This document shows positions 45,947-57,150 of a stretch of 64,000 bases of DNA, piece by piece. The position numbers were made by a program, and so were the translations under genes. This stretch comes from Histoplasma ohiense (Eukaryota; Ascomycota; Eurotiomycetes; Onygenales; Ajellomycetaceae): contig JAEVHH010000001.1 in NCBI GenBank assembly GCA_017607445.1, forward strand, positions 3,224,001-3,288,000, in the 5' to 3' direction. Below the pieces are notes generated by a model. That model was given only the letters and a program-made list of their open reading frames with translations, searched no databases and had not been told where the DNA came from. Numbering within the stretch: the stretch's first letter is position 1; each line of letters begins with the position of its first letter.

Positions 45947-47503
45947 CGCAGCAAACAATCAGCTAGCCAGCGTCCAAGGATATTCCGCTATGCCAAATTC
46001 AACATTGATGCTCTCTGTTGCCTCGCCAGTCGTCTTCGCGGTGGAATTAGTTGTCACTGTGATTCATCTCAAGCCCCGTTCAGTGGCAGCCTGAACTGGG
46101 CTATCTCTATTCTTTTTCTTGATGGAGTGGAATGGCTCCTGAGATCGCTCCTCAATGAGAATGGAGCTATTCCATGCCCTCCAACAAATTCTATGTTGCT
46201 GGAGAGTGAAGCTGTCACTCTCAAATATCTTAGATCTAACAGCTTGATTCCCGTTCCCGAGGTCTTCGCATATAGGTAAATAAATTATATACCATAACCC
46301 CCCCCCAAGGGGTCGTGATTAGTATCAAAACTTACGAAGAAAAGTTGCTCTAAGGAGAATTATATAGGAATCCCCTACATCTTAATGAGCAAAGCTCCTG
46401 GATCTCCCCTTCAACCCCACTGGACGCATATGTCTTCAGATGACAAGGCAAAGATTCTGCGCCAGCTTGGATCTATTACATGGCAGTTATGCCAACTCAA
46501 GTTTGATCAGATCGGATCACTCTTTGAAGGCCCACGTGGCCCAGTGATCAAGACTTGCCTGGCGCGAGGACTGCTGGTGTGCGAGAGACACACTCTGCCT
46601 CTAAACCGCGGCCCTTTCACCTCCACTATTGACTTCGACAAGGCGTTGATTTCAGCATTTCAAGAGCATGCCAGCATCCTTCCCCTCAATGCACACTGCT
46701 TTCTCGCACCATTCCCTTTAACCGAGGAGTTTGAGGACAGTAACCAATTCGAGCGTGCCCGTGATCGATGGCATGATTTCGTCGCCATAGATTCCAAAAT
46801 CGATGGCTCCGATAATCGGACCGATTATATGATTGTGAGTGACCTACTTGCTGATATGCGGGAAAAGTGGGTGAGGGACGCATCTCTTAAGGAGGACTCG
46901 TGTTATTTCTCATTACACCATCCGGACATCAGTGTCAACAATATCTTCATTGATGAGGAATATAATATTACGTGCCTCATTGATTGGGCTTTCTGTTCGT
47001 CTGTGCCGCTATCATTGGCCATCACAGAACCTGGCCTTCCTCAATCGCGACATGAGTTGCCAGAAGTGTTTCGAGAGGAATTTCGGCGAGGCTTTAGCGA
47101 GGCAGCCTACAGCACATCAAATCGAGCCGATCCAGCAGAAAACGCTCTCCTGTGCCGAATCCTACAACTTAGCCGCCCCATGTGGTTGATTTCTCGACTC
47201 CTGAGCTTCGATACTGTCGTGGATTACCCCGTCTTAAATGACCTCTAGGTAATCACCAATCCTAACAAGGGCCATCTTTTGGAGGAGTTCAAAATATGAC
47301 AGTCCCAAGATACATATATGGGGGTACATGCACTTTTGAAGGAAGATGAGAGGAAATTGACTCTTGTCTCACAGTGGTCTTCACGGTACGGTCAGCACGG
47401 TTTCGTAGGGCTCAGAATTGCAAGCTCCGCATTCACAACTGGGGAGGCTTTGTGGAAGTGGATCGATCGATGTATGATCGACCTCCAAGAAATGTATGGC
47501 TGA
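45947..47503 (+). pseudogene. APH-like phosphotransferase family, decayed copy
   Basis: A paralogue of the 32-33.6 kb gene. Exon 1 (open 45947-46275) reads FRYAKFNIDALCCLASRLRG, VEWLLRSLL and LKYLRSNSLIPVPEVFAY. It joins 46345 through a 69-bp GTAAAT...AAAG intron, restoring SKENYIGIPYILMSKAPGSP. The kinase core is present, with HHPDISVNNIFIDEEYNITC and CLIDWAFCSS. Three defects show: no in-frame ATG opens exon 1 (TGA at 45944), a TAG at 47246 ends the frame after PVLNDL, and the C-terminal remnant (KLTLVSQWSSRYG, ALWKWIDRCM) continues in another frame at 47318-47503 after loss of roughly 40 residues compared with the intact copy. If translated it would lack the last 100 or so residues. Called a pseudogene, though a truncated protein cannot be excluded. 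Confidence 0.75.
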
Positions 47504-48382
47504 GAGTTTCCTCTCTGTCGACATGAAGAAACAAAACATAAATAGCCTTCCATTCTTATGGATACCGCCTTGAAAAGACAAAGGAATTTTCTTGTCTCCC
47601 ACAGAGTAATATTGAACCAGAAGACCGATCTGGTTAAATATCCGGAGGTGAGGGCTGTTGTAGTTGCCTTTGGCCTGTGTGAATGTCGCGCATGAATACG
47701 TTCTACCTGTCCCTTGCAACCAGAGCGATCAGAAAAGAGCCGATAGATAGTAATCCAAGTTAAAAACAAAATTTGTGGAACAAACGCCCTTGAGAAGCTA
47801 GAGAGACTTTTGGGCACCAAACTTGGGGGCGTCAAAGCCATGAACCACCCACCGGCTTCCTTCCTTTCTTTCTTCCTTCCTTTCCTTTTCTTGAGCAGTC
47901 GTAAAACTGGTATGCAAACAAATTTATCATTTCATTGTCTAGCTAGCTTATGCAAGGACTTCATTCCGCTCCTCCATCCGCACATTATTTGAATGAAGGA
48001 GAAAGGTTCCTTCTCTTACCCACGCTGATGGCGGTGCACGAGGCACAGCGCACGAGTGCAGCGTCTTGACCAAATGCGGCGCGACCAGTGTAATATTTTG
48101 ACGTCTTAAGGCGCGAACAGACAATGGAAAGGAAGGCCCTCACTGTTCCTTAATAAACAATCTTTTTTTATGGCCCGAAATCGTACAGCAGCAGTACTTA
48201 CTACCTACAAGGTACCTAGTAAGGTAGCGACCGCCCCGAAAAGGCGAGGAAGAAAGAGAATCATAGGGGACGGGGGAATCGGCGGTGAGTAATATAAGGG
48301 ACACTATTTTATTCTTGTACTCTCCACTCTGTACTGTACCTACATAGGAGCCTCTTCCTCTTTTTACCACACCACAAGAATT

Positions 48383-48422
<40 letters not shown>

Positions 48423-50261
48423 ATAGTAACTATGTATTATTGGAAAGAACCAGAAGAAAAAGAAACAGAAAGAAAAAAAAAAAAAAGAAGAAAAGCAAAC
48501 TTAAGCATTGACTGCATGGTGGCCTGAGCTTGACCCCACGATGTTTTCCCATCAAAAACATGTTCTGCTGGGTCGCTAGTATTGAATGATGCGATGGCAA
48601 TGCATGGGTATGGGTCAAAGACGCAAAAAGGATGCGCGGCCAAGAAGGGGGCCCTTCCATCAGCCACAGGCGAATCCCCGAATCCAAGAAACTCAAAAAA
48701 ACTCACCCTCGATTTGCGGGTGGAGGACATCTATCTAGCCCCCCCCCCTTCACCCTTTCACGAGGGACAAAAAGGAGGGAAGAAGCCAGAAAGGGCCCAC
48801 GAAAATAAAATAAACTGGGGACTTGTTTCAAAAGGCTTACCCGAGGATAGACGAAGGAGCAAACATGTCAGCCAGCAGCAAGCAGCCAAAAAGTAAAAAA
48901 GAGAAAAAGAAACAGAAAAAGTAAGGAAGGAAAGGAAAAGAAAGAAAAAACCCCTCACTCAACACACAAGTTCGTTTGGAGATTTGTCCCCTCGTCCCTT
49001 TAACCAAGTTTGTTTTGCTCAGGAATCATCCACACTATCCACACGCACCGCCAGCGCCCGCTTTGTAATTGTAATGGACAGCATTTCTTCTCTGTGGGTA
49101 AGGGATGTTACCGTACAGGACAGCACACGGAGCTATACAATACCATACCATACCATTTCACATGTCACCTCACTCCGCTGGCCCCCAGGGCGAGGGGCGA
49201 GCGTTGCGCGCAGCCACTCGCCGTCAGCCTGTACGTAAGTCAGGCTTGTATCGCTGTATGTATGTACGTATATGTTCGTATGTATGTTCGTATGTATGTA
49301 TGTATGTAACCAGCCACTGCCAATGGGGACATTCCACCCGCTAACCTCGTGAACTAATTAATGGATCCCCTGCTGCAGAAGCTTCGGCCACACGCCGTGC
49401 AAGGGAGCAGGATAAGGAGGAGAAGGAGGAGAAGGAGGAGGGAGGAGAATCAGGAGGATCAGGAGGAGGAGGAGGAGGAGGAGGAGGAGGAGGGTTGTGC
49501 TGTGGTAAGTAACCACTGCAAACTATTACTATTATTACTGCTGCTGTTGCTACTGTGGCCGGTGTCCGTATTTGGTTATGTTGTGATATTTCTACCTTTC
49601 GCCGCCCCGAACTATTTTTTCCCTCTTTTTCTTTCTCTCCTCCTCCTCTCCTCTTTTATACCTTGCTTCTCTGCTCTCTGCCTCTTCTTCTTCTGCTTCT
49701 TCTCATTATTCCTCTCCTCAATCCCCTGGAGAGTTCTCTTCTTTGGCGGATTCTTGTCGGCTTCCAGATCATCCTCTATTGTGGTCGTCCTCAATTCTAT
49801 GGTCCCCCGTCTCCGGGCTTCGTCCCACCTGGCCACTTCTCCCTCTTCGTCGACTTCCTCCCGTTTGCTTTCTTATATATATATATATACCATTATACAA
49901 ATATAAAGGCCGTTTGCAAATCAAAACCTACAATGTCGCTGCTCTGCTAGCATAAATCCGCGTTTAATTTTTCTGCCATTCTATCATTCCCTTTTTTTTT
50001 TGTCTTCGATACTTCGGAATCTTGCGCTTGAATTTCGCCTCCAACATAAACAAAGTATACTTCCGCAGCAACCCTGGCCGATTCTGCATAAATATTAAAT
50101 ATTTCTCTCTGCCTCACATCCACAGATCTTGATATTCTTCCTCCTGACAGCTGTGTCATTCATCCCGTCCACCCCACTCGCTGGTGCAGTCACCCGCGGC
50201 CCCATCTGGAGTCACGTTCTTGACTCCTCTTTAACGCTTTACCTACTTACGACCGACGCAC
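47504..50261. other. Gene-poor spacer upstream of Sat4-type kinase
   Basis: No gene seen. Simple repeats are common: TA run 48386-48416, poly-A with AG around 48470-48490, C run 48738-48746, GTAT tetranucleotides 49255-49305, GGA trinucleotides 49409-49495. Open frames in 49361-49955 come from these repeats and T-rich leaders. GTACTGTAC lies at 48331-48339. The stretch 49950-50261 is probably the kinase leader. Confidence 0.55.
49409..49495. repeat. (GGA)n trinucleotide repeat
   Basis: Purine-rich array of GGA/GAA/GGAT units about 85 bp long, visible directly; ends in an uninterrupted GGA run at about 49464-49494. Confidence 0.85.
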
Positions 50262-51881
50262 ATGAATCCATCCGTTCCACTGTCTACACCCTCAACAGTT
50301 TCATCGACATCGCAGACCTCAGACGATCCGAATGGCGACCAGATAACAAAGCCTATGGAAGACACCCATCTCCCGGTTCCTGCATCATCGCCACACGGAG
50401 ATGCGGTGTCTTCTCTTAAACCACAGAAACAGAAGATGAGCAACCGTTTTTCTCGCATGTTCCAGACCGGCAAGATGTCCAACAGGGATGTCCAGGCCGT
50501 GAAGGATGCGGTTGCCCAGAGTCGCGCGAGTGACGGCACATCCCCGCTGCAGACCTCCCCAGGCGCCACAACCCCACCCGGCGATCTCAGCCCCGCTGGT
50601 CCTATCTCCCAGAGCTCATCGAAACAGTCGGACAAAAAGCCCGAGGGAGAGAAGAAGCAGGGCAAAGAGGTCGTCCCTACCCACAAGCGATACGAAGCTC
50701 TTGAGGGTGGACTACACAGACACCACTTGAAAAGCGCCAAGCGCCAAGAGAAGCTGTCGGATATGCTCCGTGATATGCTGGGAGGTGGACGAAAGAAGGA
50801 AGAACAAGTTGACGACCAGCATCTGTCTCTCATGACGTCATGGGTTGATCAGCTCAAATCCGAGAGAGATCATAAGTTAGCAGCGGACAAGAAGGGCGGG
50901 CCCCAATCGAATGCGTCCCTGGTTGACAAATACGGCAAATGCCAGGAAATCGTGGGCCGCGGGGCGTTTGGAATCGTCCGTATCTCGCACAAGGTGGACC
51001 CCAAGGACTCCAAAGCAGAACAACTCTACGCCGTGAAGGAATTCCGCCGTCGACCCCAGGAGACGACGAAGAGATACCAGAAACGCCTCACGTCCGAATT
51101 TTGCATCTCCTCCTCTCTCCGCCACCCCAACATCATCCACACCCTGGACCTCATGCAGGATTCAAAGGGCGATTACTGCGAGGTAATGGAATACTGTGCC
51201 GGCGGCGATCTGTACACCCTGGTCCTCGCTGCAGGGAAGCTCGAGGTCGGCGAGGCCGACTGCTACTTCAAACAGCTGATGCGCGGCGTCGAGTACATGC
51301 ATGAAATGGGCGTGGCACATCGCGACCTCAAGCCCGAGAACCTCCTCCTGACGACCCACGGCGCCCTCAAGATCACCGACTTCGGCAACGGCGAGTGTTT
51401 CCGCATGGCGTGGGAAAAGGAAGCGCATATGACCGCCGGCCTCTGCGGCTCGGCCCCCTACATCGCGCCGGAGGAATATGTCGATAAGGAATTTGACCCG
51501 CGCGCCGTCGACGTGTGGGCGACGGGCGTCATCTACATGGCGATGAGGACGGGGAGACATCTCTGGCGTGTCGCGCAGCGGGACGAGGATGAGTTCTACG
51601 ACCGGTATCTGGAAGGCAGGAGGGATGAGGATGGCTATGCGCCGATTGAGACGTTGCATCGGGTGAGTATTTTTGGTCTTCTCCTCTCTTTCTTTTCTTT
51701 CCTTTCCCTCCATATTTACAGTCGTTGTATCTTGCCTGACTGTATCAAGGCCCGCTGTCGAAACGTGATATATTCCATCCTCGATCCGAACCCTACGCGC
51801 CGCATCACGGCCTCCCAGGTCCTGAAGTCTGAATGGGTCCGAGAGATCCGGATTTGCAAGGCGGGAGAGGAGGGGATTTAG
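50262..51881 (+). CDS. Sat4/Hal-type serine/threonine protein kinase
   Basis: Two exons, 50262-51662 and 51750-51881, joined by an 87-bp GTGAGT...CAAG intron in phase 0, giving 510 residues. Reading through the intron stays open by chance but inserts a hydrophobic foreign segment. The N-terminal 215 residues are Ser/Pro-rich and contain LKSAKRQEKLSDMLRDMLGG, which I associate with fungal Sat4/Oca2 kinases. The kinase domain follows: glycine loop VGRGAFGIVRI (about 230), Lys in AVKEF (about 256), HRDLKPENLL (about 352), DFGNGE (about 373), APEE (about 400), and after the intron RNVIYSILDPNPTRRITASQ. All catalytic residues are present. In yeast, Hal4/Sat4 and Hal5 tune the Trk potassium transporters and salt tolerance; the same role here is inferred from family. 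Another npr/hal kinase subgroup is possible. Confidence 0.9.
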   Translation: MNPSVPLSTPSTVSSTSQTSDDPNGDQITKPMEDTHLPVPASSPHGDAVSSLKPQKQKMSNRFSRMFQTGKMSNRDVQAVKDAVAQSRASDGTSPLQTSPGATTPPGDLSPAGPISQSSSKQSDKKPEGEKKQGKEVVPTHKRYEALEGGLHRHHLKSAKRQEKLSDMLRDMLGGGRKKEEQVDDQHLSLMTSWVDQLKSERDHKLAADKKGGPQSNASLVDKYGKCQEIVGRGAFGIVRISHKVDPKDSKAEQLYAVKEFRRRPQETTKRYQKRLTSEFCISSSLRHPNIIHTLDLMQDSKGDYCEVMEYCAGGDLYTLVLAAGKLEVGEADCYFKQLMRGVEYMHEMGVAHRDLKPENLLLTTHGALKITDFGNGECFRMAWEKEAHMTAGLCGSAPYIAPEEYVDKEFDPRAVDVWATGVIYMAMRTGRHLWRVAQRDEDEFYDRYLEGRRDEDGYAPIETLHRVSIFGLLLSFFSFLSLHIYSRCILPDCIKARCRNVIYSILDPNPTRRITASQVLKSEWVREIRICKAGEEGI

Positions 51882-54097
51882 AAATAATAAATTAAAAAGC
51901 AAGCAAACCTTGGGAAGCAAGCGAATGAAACAAGCATGCCAAAGCAAAGACAACAAACATAGTCCCACAGCTGTTTTTTCTCCCCAATGAGAACGGTTTT
52001 TATTTTATGAAGTTTTTCTTCTCCTTCTTTACTTCTCTCTTTACTTTACTTACATCCTTTTTGTCTTTTTAGGTTTTTAATATTACCTTTATTTACTTTT
52101 ACTTTTATTTCATATCATCCCTTCTTTCCCCCTATTTGCCACTCGTATATGTGTGTGTGTATGTATATGGATATACCGAATTGAAGTAACAAATGGGAGA
52201 GATTGGGTCGATGGGTCTGAAGATCTCTTGGAACTTCTCTCTTATCTATCTTAACTCTTCCCCTCTCCCCCTCTCCCCCCTCCCCCCCTCCCCCTCTCTT
52301 CTCATTCCTTTCCTTTCCTTCCTTTTTATTATTTTCTGTTAAGTATCTCTTCTCCTCTTCCCATTGTGCTTGACTTGGGTTTCCCCAGTTGGGGCCCCCG
52401 CTTCCCTCAAAATGGGCCAAAATTACTTTGCTTCCATTGAGGTGGGCTGTACATATCTATGGCTTGACTTGTCCTCCTCCTCCTCTTTTTAGTTGTCCGC
52501 AAGGCGAAAAGGAGAACAATAACACCTTGTGAACGAACGGATGAAATAATGTGATATGGTGGGTGGGCGGGACGGTTATGTTGATTTTTTTTTTTTTTTT
52601 TTTTCCCTCCTTTCTTTGTTTTGATTTCGACTCCATTATGATCTTGTTGTTAAATTAACTCCCATAGAAGGAAGCGGGGCTTTGTTGGATTTCTGGTTTT
52701 TTCTCTTTTCTCTGATGATGTTCATGATGGCGATGACGATGACGACAACGACGACGATATATATATATATATATACATACATAAATTTTACAATACTTCT
52801 TCCCCTTCCCCCCCCCTCTTTTTTTTTTTTTCTTTGTTTTTTCCTTCAACCCACTGCTCTTCTTGCGTCATGTCATCAGCTTCAGCATGCTCGTGTCCGC
52901 TTCAACTTTAATGCAAATGAGAATATTTACGATAGCATTCCCCTTCGCCGGGGCTTGCACCGCCGGGGGGTGGGGGGGAGGGGGTGAGGTGAAGAGGAAG
53001 AGGAGGGTATTATTCTTGATTCGAGCATAGCATAGCATTTATCTTGCTTTGTCTGCATTATGTTATGCACATGTATTCAAATATAGCAGGTATCTCACAA
53101 GCAAAAAGAGTAACCCCTGACTTTTTCAACTGCTTTGTCTCCCAAGCAGCAAAAACGCTAGATGATTGTTATTGAAATTGATGTGAGGAGGAGGGAGGGG
53201 GAGAGGGAAGAGGGTTTCCCTGCTGTTGTGCTAAAATATCTCAGCCACGTTGTGCTGATGGGAAGCATGACGGCTTATGTCTCATTCGCCTGGATCATGA
53301 CGTAAAGAAGTGGCGCTGCGGCACAGCCATGACTGACTCAGCAGCCGTGGCCTAGACACGCCAAGCTGACGCTAAACCGAACCCGGCAATGTCCGTGTTT
53401 CCCTCCAGCGGAGTTCCCGCGCTGGCTGGCATCTCATACAACATCCATATCCACCTCGCACCACCACCCTCTCTTCTGCTGCATCTGCTCAATCCTTTCC
53501 CCAGCAAATCTTGCCGCCAGACCGACAAACAGATACCCTCCCATCCCGTCTCTCTCAGATTTCATTCGTTGAACGGACTTTTCTGCCAGCTTCCCGCCAA
53601 ACTTGGCCAACCACGAAATCATTTCAGGCGCTACTCTGGTTTTGCCTTGCTGCTTCATTCCTTGACAAACATCGTCAATTATATCGAAACACACTCCCAA
53701 CAACCCCCTTTGTCCGGGGGAGAATCGGAATTCGAAATTGAAAATCTGCCTTTCGTTCCCCCACTGTTTGGATCTGTCAAATCCCTTCCAGTAAAACAGC
53801 CAACACACAACACAAAACACACCCATCCCGACGTATACATCACAATATTTTATATCCCCGCTCCCTGCGCGGTTGCCATCCCCTCCTCCACCGTCGTCGG
53901 TTCAGTCGGTATTAAACAATACAAGTCAGTCGATAGATCACAGGCCCCTCCCCGCGCCGATATCTCGAAAGCCGAATTTTCCGAAACTAGCGTCGCTGCC
54001 TGGTTTTATTTTACTTCTTGGGCCCGCCGGGGAGGTTTTGAGAAACACAAAAGCAATCCTCCTTTGATTGAGTTGGTTGATATCGCTGCTGGTCATC
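51882..54097. other. Gene-poor spacer between kinase and Hob3 genes
   Basis: T-rich and C/T-rich simple sequence: CCCCTCTC runs at 52258-52305, T run 52587-52604, TA run 52756-52772, C run and T run 52808-52830. Open frames at 53389-54276 overlap the Hob3 start region in other frames and have no homology I recognise. No gene is called. Confidence 0.55.
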
Positions 54098-55589
54098 ATG
54101 TCGTGGGCTGGTATGTGGTATATATAACAATGTTGTTCCTTGTTTTGTCCTTTTTTTTTTTTTTTTTCCTCCTTGGTGCGGGGTGGGGTTTTGATGGAGA
54201 TGATGGTATATGTGGATATTTTTTTGTTTGGGAAGGGAGTGTGGTAGATATGTGGAAGTGGAAATGTATTGTGTGACGTAGCCACACAAGGGATTACTGT
54301 GATATGTGCAGATATCCTCCAACTTCGCACGCCTAGGAAGGGTGTTGGAGACTTTTTTTTTTTTTTTTTTTACTTCTCTTTTTCCTTCTTGGTGCTAAGG
54401 GGTGAACAAATTTTGCTAATTGGATGGGGAATTATTACGCATTTTGAAATAGGCTTTAAGAAAAATGTTAATCGGGCGACGACGCAGGTTATGATGAAGA
54501 CGGGTAAGTTTTATGCCTCATTCCTTTTTGAAACTCTTCTCATTTCTTAATATGTTACTTACCCGCTTTCATGTGTAGGACATGTGGAGAAGACGAGTGA
54601 TCGAGATTATGAAATTGAAGAGAGGTAGTTATGGATCCCTCTCTTTCCCCCTTTTGAATTAGTTGAGGTAAATTCAAGCCGAGGGACTTTGGTTTGTTGA
54701 CATGGATCCCTCCCACTATTTCTACAGACGCTATCGAACTATGGAATCCGCGGTAAATCGGTTACAAAAGGAGGCGAAGGGCTATTTGGATTCGTTGAGA
54801 GGTTTGTTACCGCATTTATTTTCTCGCCAGCCCAAGAGTTATGAACCCAATTAGGTCTAATCAGGATACATCAGCCATGACGGCGTCGCAAATGCGCATT
54901 GCTGAAACGATAGATGCGTTTTACGGCGACGCTGGCGCGAAGGATGGTGTGAGCAGCAGCTACAAGCAAGCCGTTGAGGACCTTGATGCCGAAACGATCA
55001 AAGCGCTTGATGGACCATACAGGTATGAGAAATACATCTTCAAAAAGAAGAGAACATCTCTCGCTTCCCCCCTCCCACACCCAACTCCTCAAAGTCTCGT
55101 AACTAAAAAGAGCTTAAATCCGTGATATTGCACAGAACCACTGTCCTGGAACCCATATCCCGCTTCTGCGCATACTTTCCAGATATCAATGAGTGCATCA
55201 AGAAGCGCAACCACAAACTCCTCGACTACGACGCGATGCGCGCCAAGGTCAAGAAGCTCGTCGAGAAGCCGGACAAGGACGTCACCAAGCTACCCCGTGC
55301 TGAAAAGGAGGCTGAGATGGCTAAACAGGCGTACGAACAGCTCAACGACCAGCTGTTCAATGAGCTGCCGCAGCTCATCGACTTGCGTGTGCCGTACCTG
55401 GACCCGTCGTTCGAGGCGCTTGTCAAGATCCAGCTAAGGTTCTGCGCGGAGGCGTACTCGCGCATGGCGCAGGTGCAACAGTATCTGGATTCGGATACGA
55501 GGGAGCAATATGCGCAGGGTCACTTGGATGATCGGGTTGAACAGGTGTTACAGGAGATTAGGGATTTGAGTATTGCTGGGACGGTTTGA
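54098..55589 (+). CDS. hob3: BAR domain protein Hob3/Rvs161
   Basis: Six exons: 54098-54110, 54453-54503, 54579-54624, 54728-54801, 54875-55022 and 55136-55589. Every phase fits and the product is 261 residues, the usual family length. It begins MSWAGFKKNVNRATTQVMMK, where the first 13 nt lie alone in exon 1 before a 342-bp intron containing a poly-T tract. The whole protein is one BAR domain: RLQKEAKGYLDSLRAMTASQ, FCAYFPDINECIKKRNHKLL, DYDAMRAKVKKLVEKPDKD, LPQLIDLRVPYLDPSFEALV and LQEIRDLSIAGTV at the end. There is no SH3 domain, which separates Rvs161/Hob3 from Rvs167. It heterodimerises with Rvs167-type proteins at endocytic sites and, in fission yeast, helps Cdc42 activation at the division site. 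It is a different BAR lineage from the gene at 9.7-11.5 kb. Confidence 0.96.
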
Positions 55590-56439
55590 AGTTTGTTGCG
55601 CCTTTTTTTTTTCCCCCACCGCTTTCCCTGTTTTCTATTTTCCTTATGATTATTGAATGATATTATTGTTCCGTGGTGTTTCGAGGATTTCTCCTTGCTT
55701 TTCTCCCTTTTGTTCCTGTGATTTGTTTTTTTTTTTTTTATTTCCCTTCCTCCTTTCCTCTCATGCCATTTTCCTTAACAATGTCCAAATCTGATCTTTT
55801 CTTATATGATAGAATGATATGAAACGAGTGATGGGAGAGCGAATAGCTTACTGATAGACCAGAAAACAAAAGGGAAATCCGATGTGATACTTTATCTTCT
55901 CTTCATCTTATTTATCTTTCTCTCTTTTTTTTTGGTCTTTTGTTTCCGTCACTTCAGGGAAATTGGTGGTGTAATGATCTAAAGTGATGATTCTGCTATA
56001 ATTCCTTTGCTCTCTGGTGCTCTAGCTAATACTCTATATTCTCCTCGTCGCATTGCATTTCATTCTTGAACTAGTTTTTTCCGCCTCTTTCATCCCATCC
56101 CCCCTCCCCGAACTTATTTTACTTCCCCGAAAAAAGAAAAAGAAAAGAAAGGAAAAGAAGACCCTTTTGGTTGTACATATCGTTCTTTTATCATTATTTC
56201 AACTTCCACCCTACTGGAGGGGAGAGAGAAGATAACACCCCAAGAGCTGAAAAAAAAAAAGAAAAAAAAAAAAGGTGTGGTGGAACGAAGCACGCCAGTT
56301 TTCGCCCGCCAACCCTGAGATTCCAGTTTTGCTGGGTACAGCCAATGAACCAGAATAGGTTCTGCCAAATCTGAATCTGCGTTGTGGTGGTGAGGGGGGC
56401 TGGGGGTCAGGGGAACTTCACTGTGCATGACGTTTGCGA
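55590..56439. other. Intergenic 3' of Hob3
   Basis: T-rich 3' region with short A and T tracts. Nothing coding-like. Confidence 0.55.
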
Positions 56440-57150
56440 GTCTATTGGCCTCATCCCTTTGTTATATTTTGCCAATCCCCGAGCATTCTTGTATGTCTTG
56501 TATGCAAGGATGCGCCATGTCTAAAACCTTCTTTCTGCATTGCCAGCTATATAACCCTCTTGGATGTAGTTAGTTCAGGACATATCCAGGACACCCGTAG
56601 CTATTCTAAAGCGCGATCTAGATGTGTCGTATAAATTTTGAGTGCGCCACCATGGTATGTTGATGTTATGGTGTAGAATTATTATTTCATCCTAGCTGGT
56701 CTTCGCTTCGTCTTCCGTACATAGAAGGAAGATATTGATTTCTCGAGAGCTCCGAGTGCGTCATTATCACATACTTGCCCAGGTAACAAAACAGCAAGGG
56801 ATCCATCTACCTGGCCCTTTTACTTCCTGCAAAAAAAAAAAAAAAAAGTGTTTAGAGATGTTGGCAGGGCATCATCCTGCGTTGAAGGGAAAAATCAGCC
56901 ATTTCGATCACTGCGAATTTGACGGTCCAGCCAGTGAGGATGAGCATCAAAAAAGTGATCAGGTTTTGCATCTGCGAGTGTGCCATCGGGCAGGTGATCG
57001 AGATTGCCAAAATTGATAATCTCCATCAACATGTTTGGGATTACTGATATCGCCGCCGGTGATGGGCATGACAGAAGTGATCACTGAATGTTCTCCAAAT
57101 GCAACGCGTGTCAACCCATTCTGGAATGCAATCTGTCGGCAGTAGCGCTC
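56440..57150 (-). pseudogene. Decayed DUF7924-type gene relic
   Basis: Read on the minus strand, short blocks in shifting frames match the better copy at 30-31.4 kb in the same order. They are TSVMPITGGDIS (near 57075), FGNLDHLPDGTLADAKPDHF and FFDAHPHWLDRQIRSD (near 56990-56900), FPSTQDDAL (near 56895), YTITSTYHGGALKIYTTH (near 56640) and GFRHGASL (near 56530). At least one extra T before the FGN block, a TGA after IRSDRNG and a 17-bp T tract break the frame. The gene is dead. Order and spacing of blocks make chance similarity unlikely, although no alignment score could be computed. The N-terminal part may continue to about 57.4 kb but is not recognisable. Confidence 0.75.

Noticed and set aside
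49361..49955. Overlapping open frames of 131-181 codons
   Set aside because: Generated by GGA repeats and C/T-rich leader sequence; no conserved motif.
53389..54276. 295-codon open frame overlapping the Hob3 start
   Set aside because: Runs through the Hob3 first exon and intron in another frame; residues look like translated leader and poly-T sequence.
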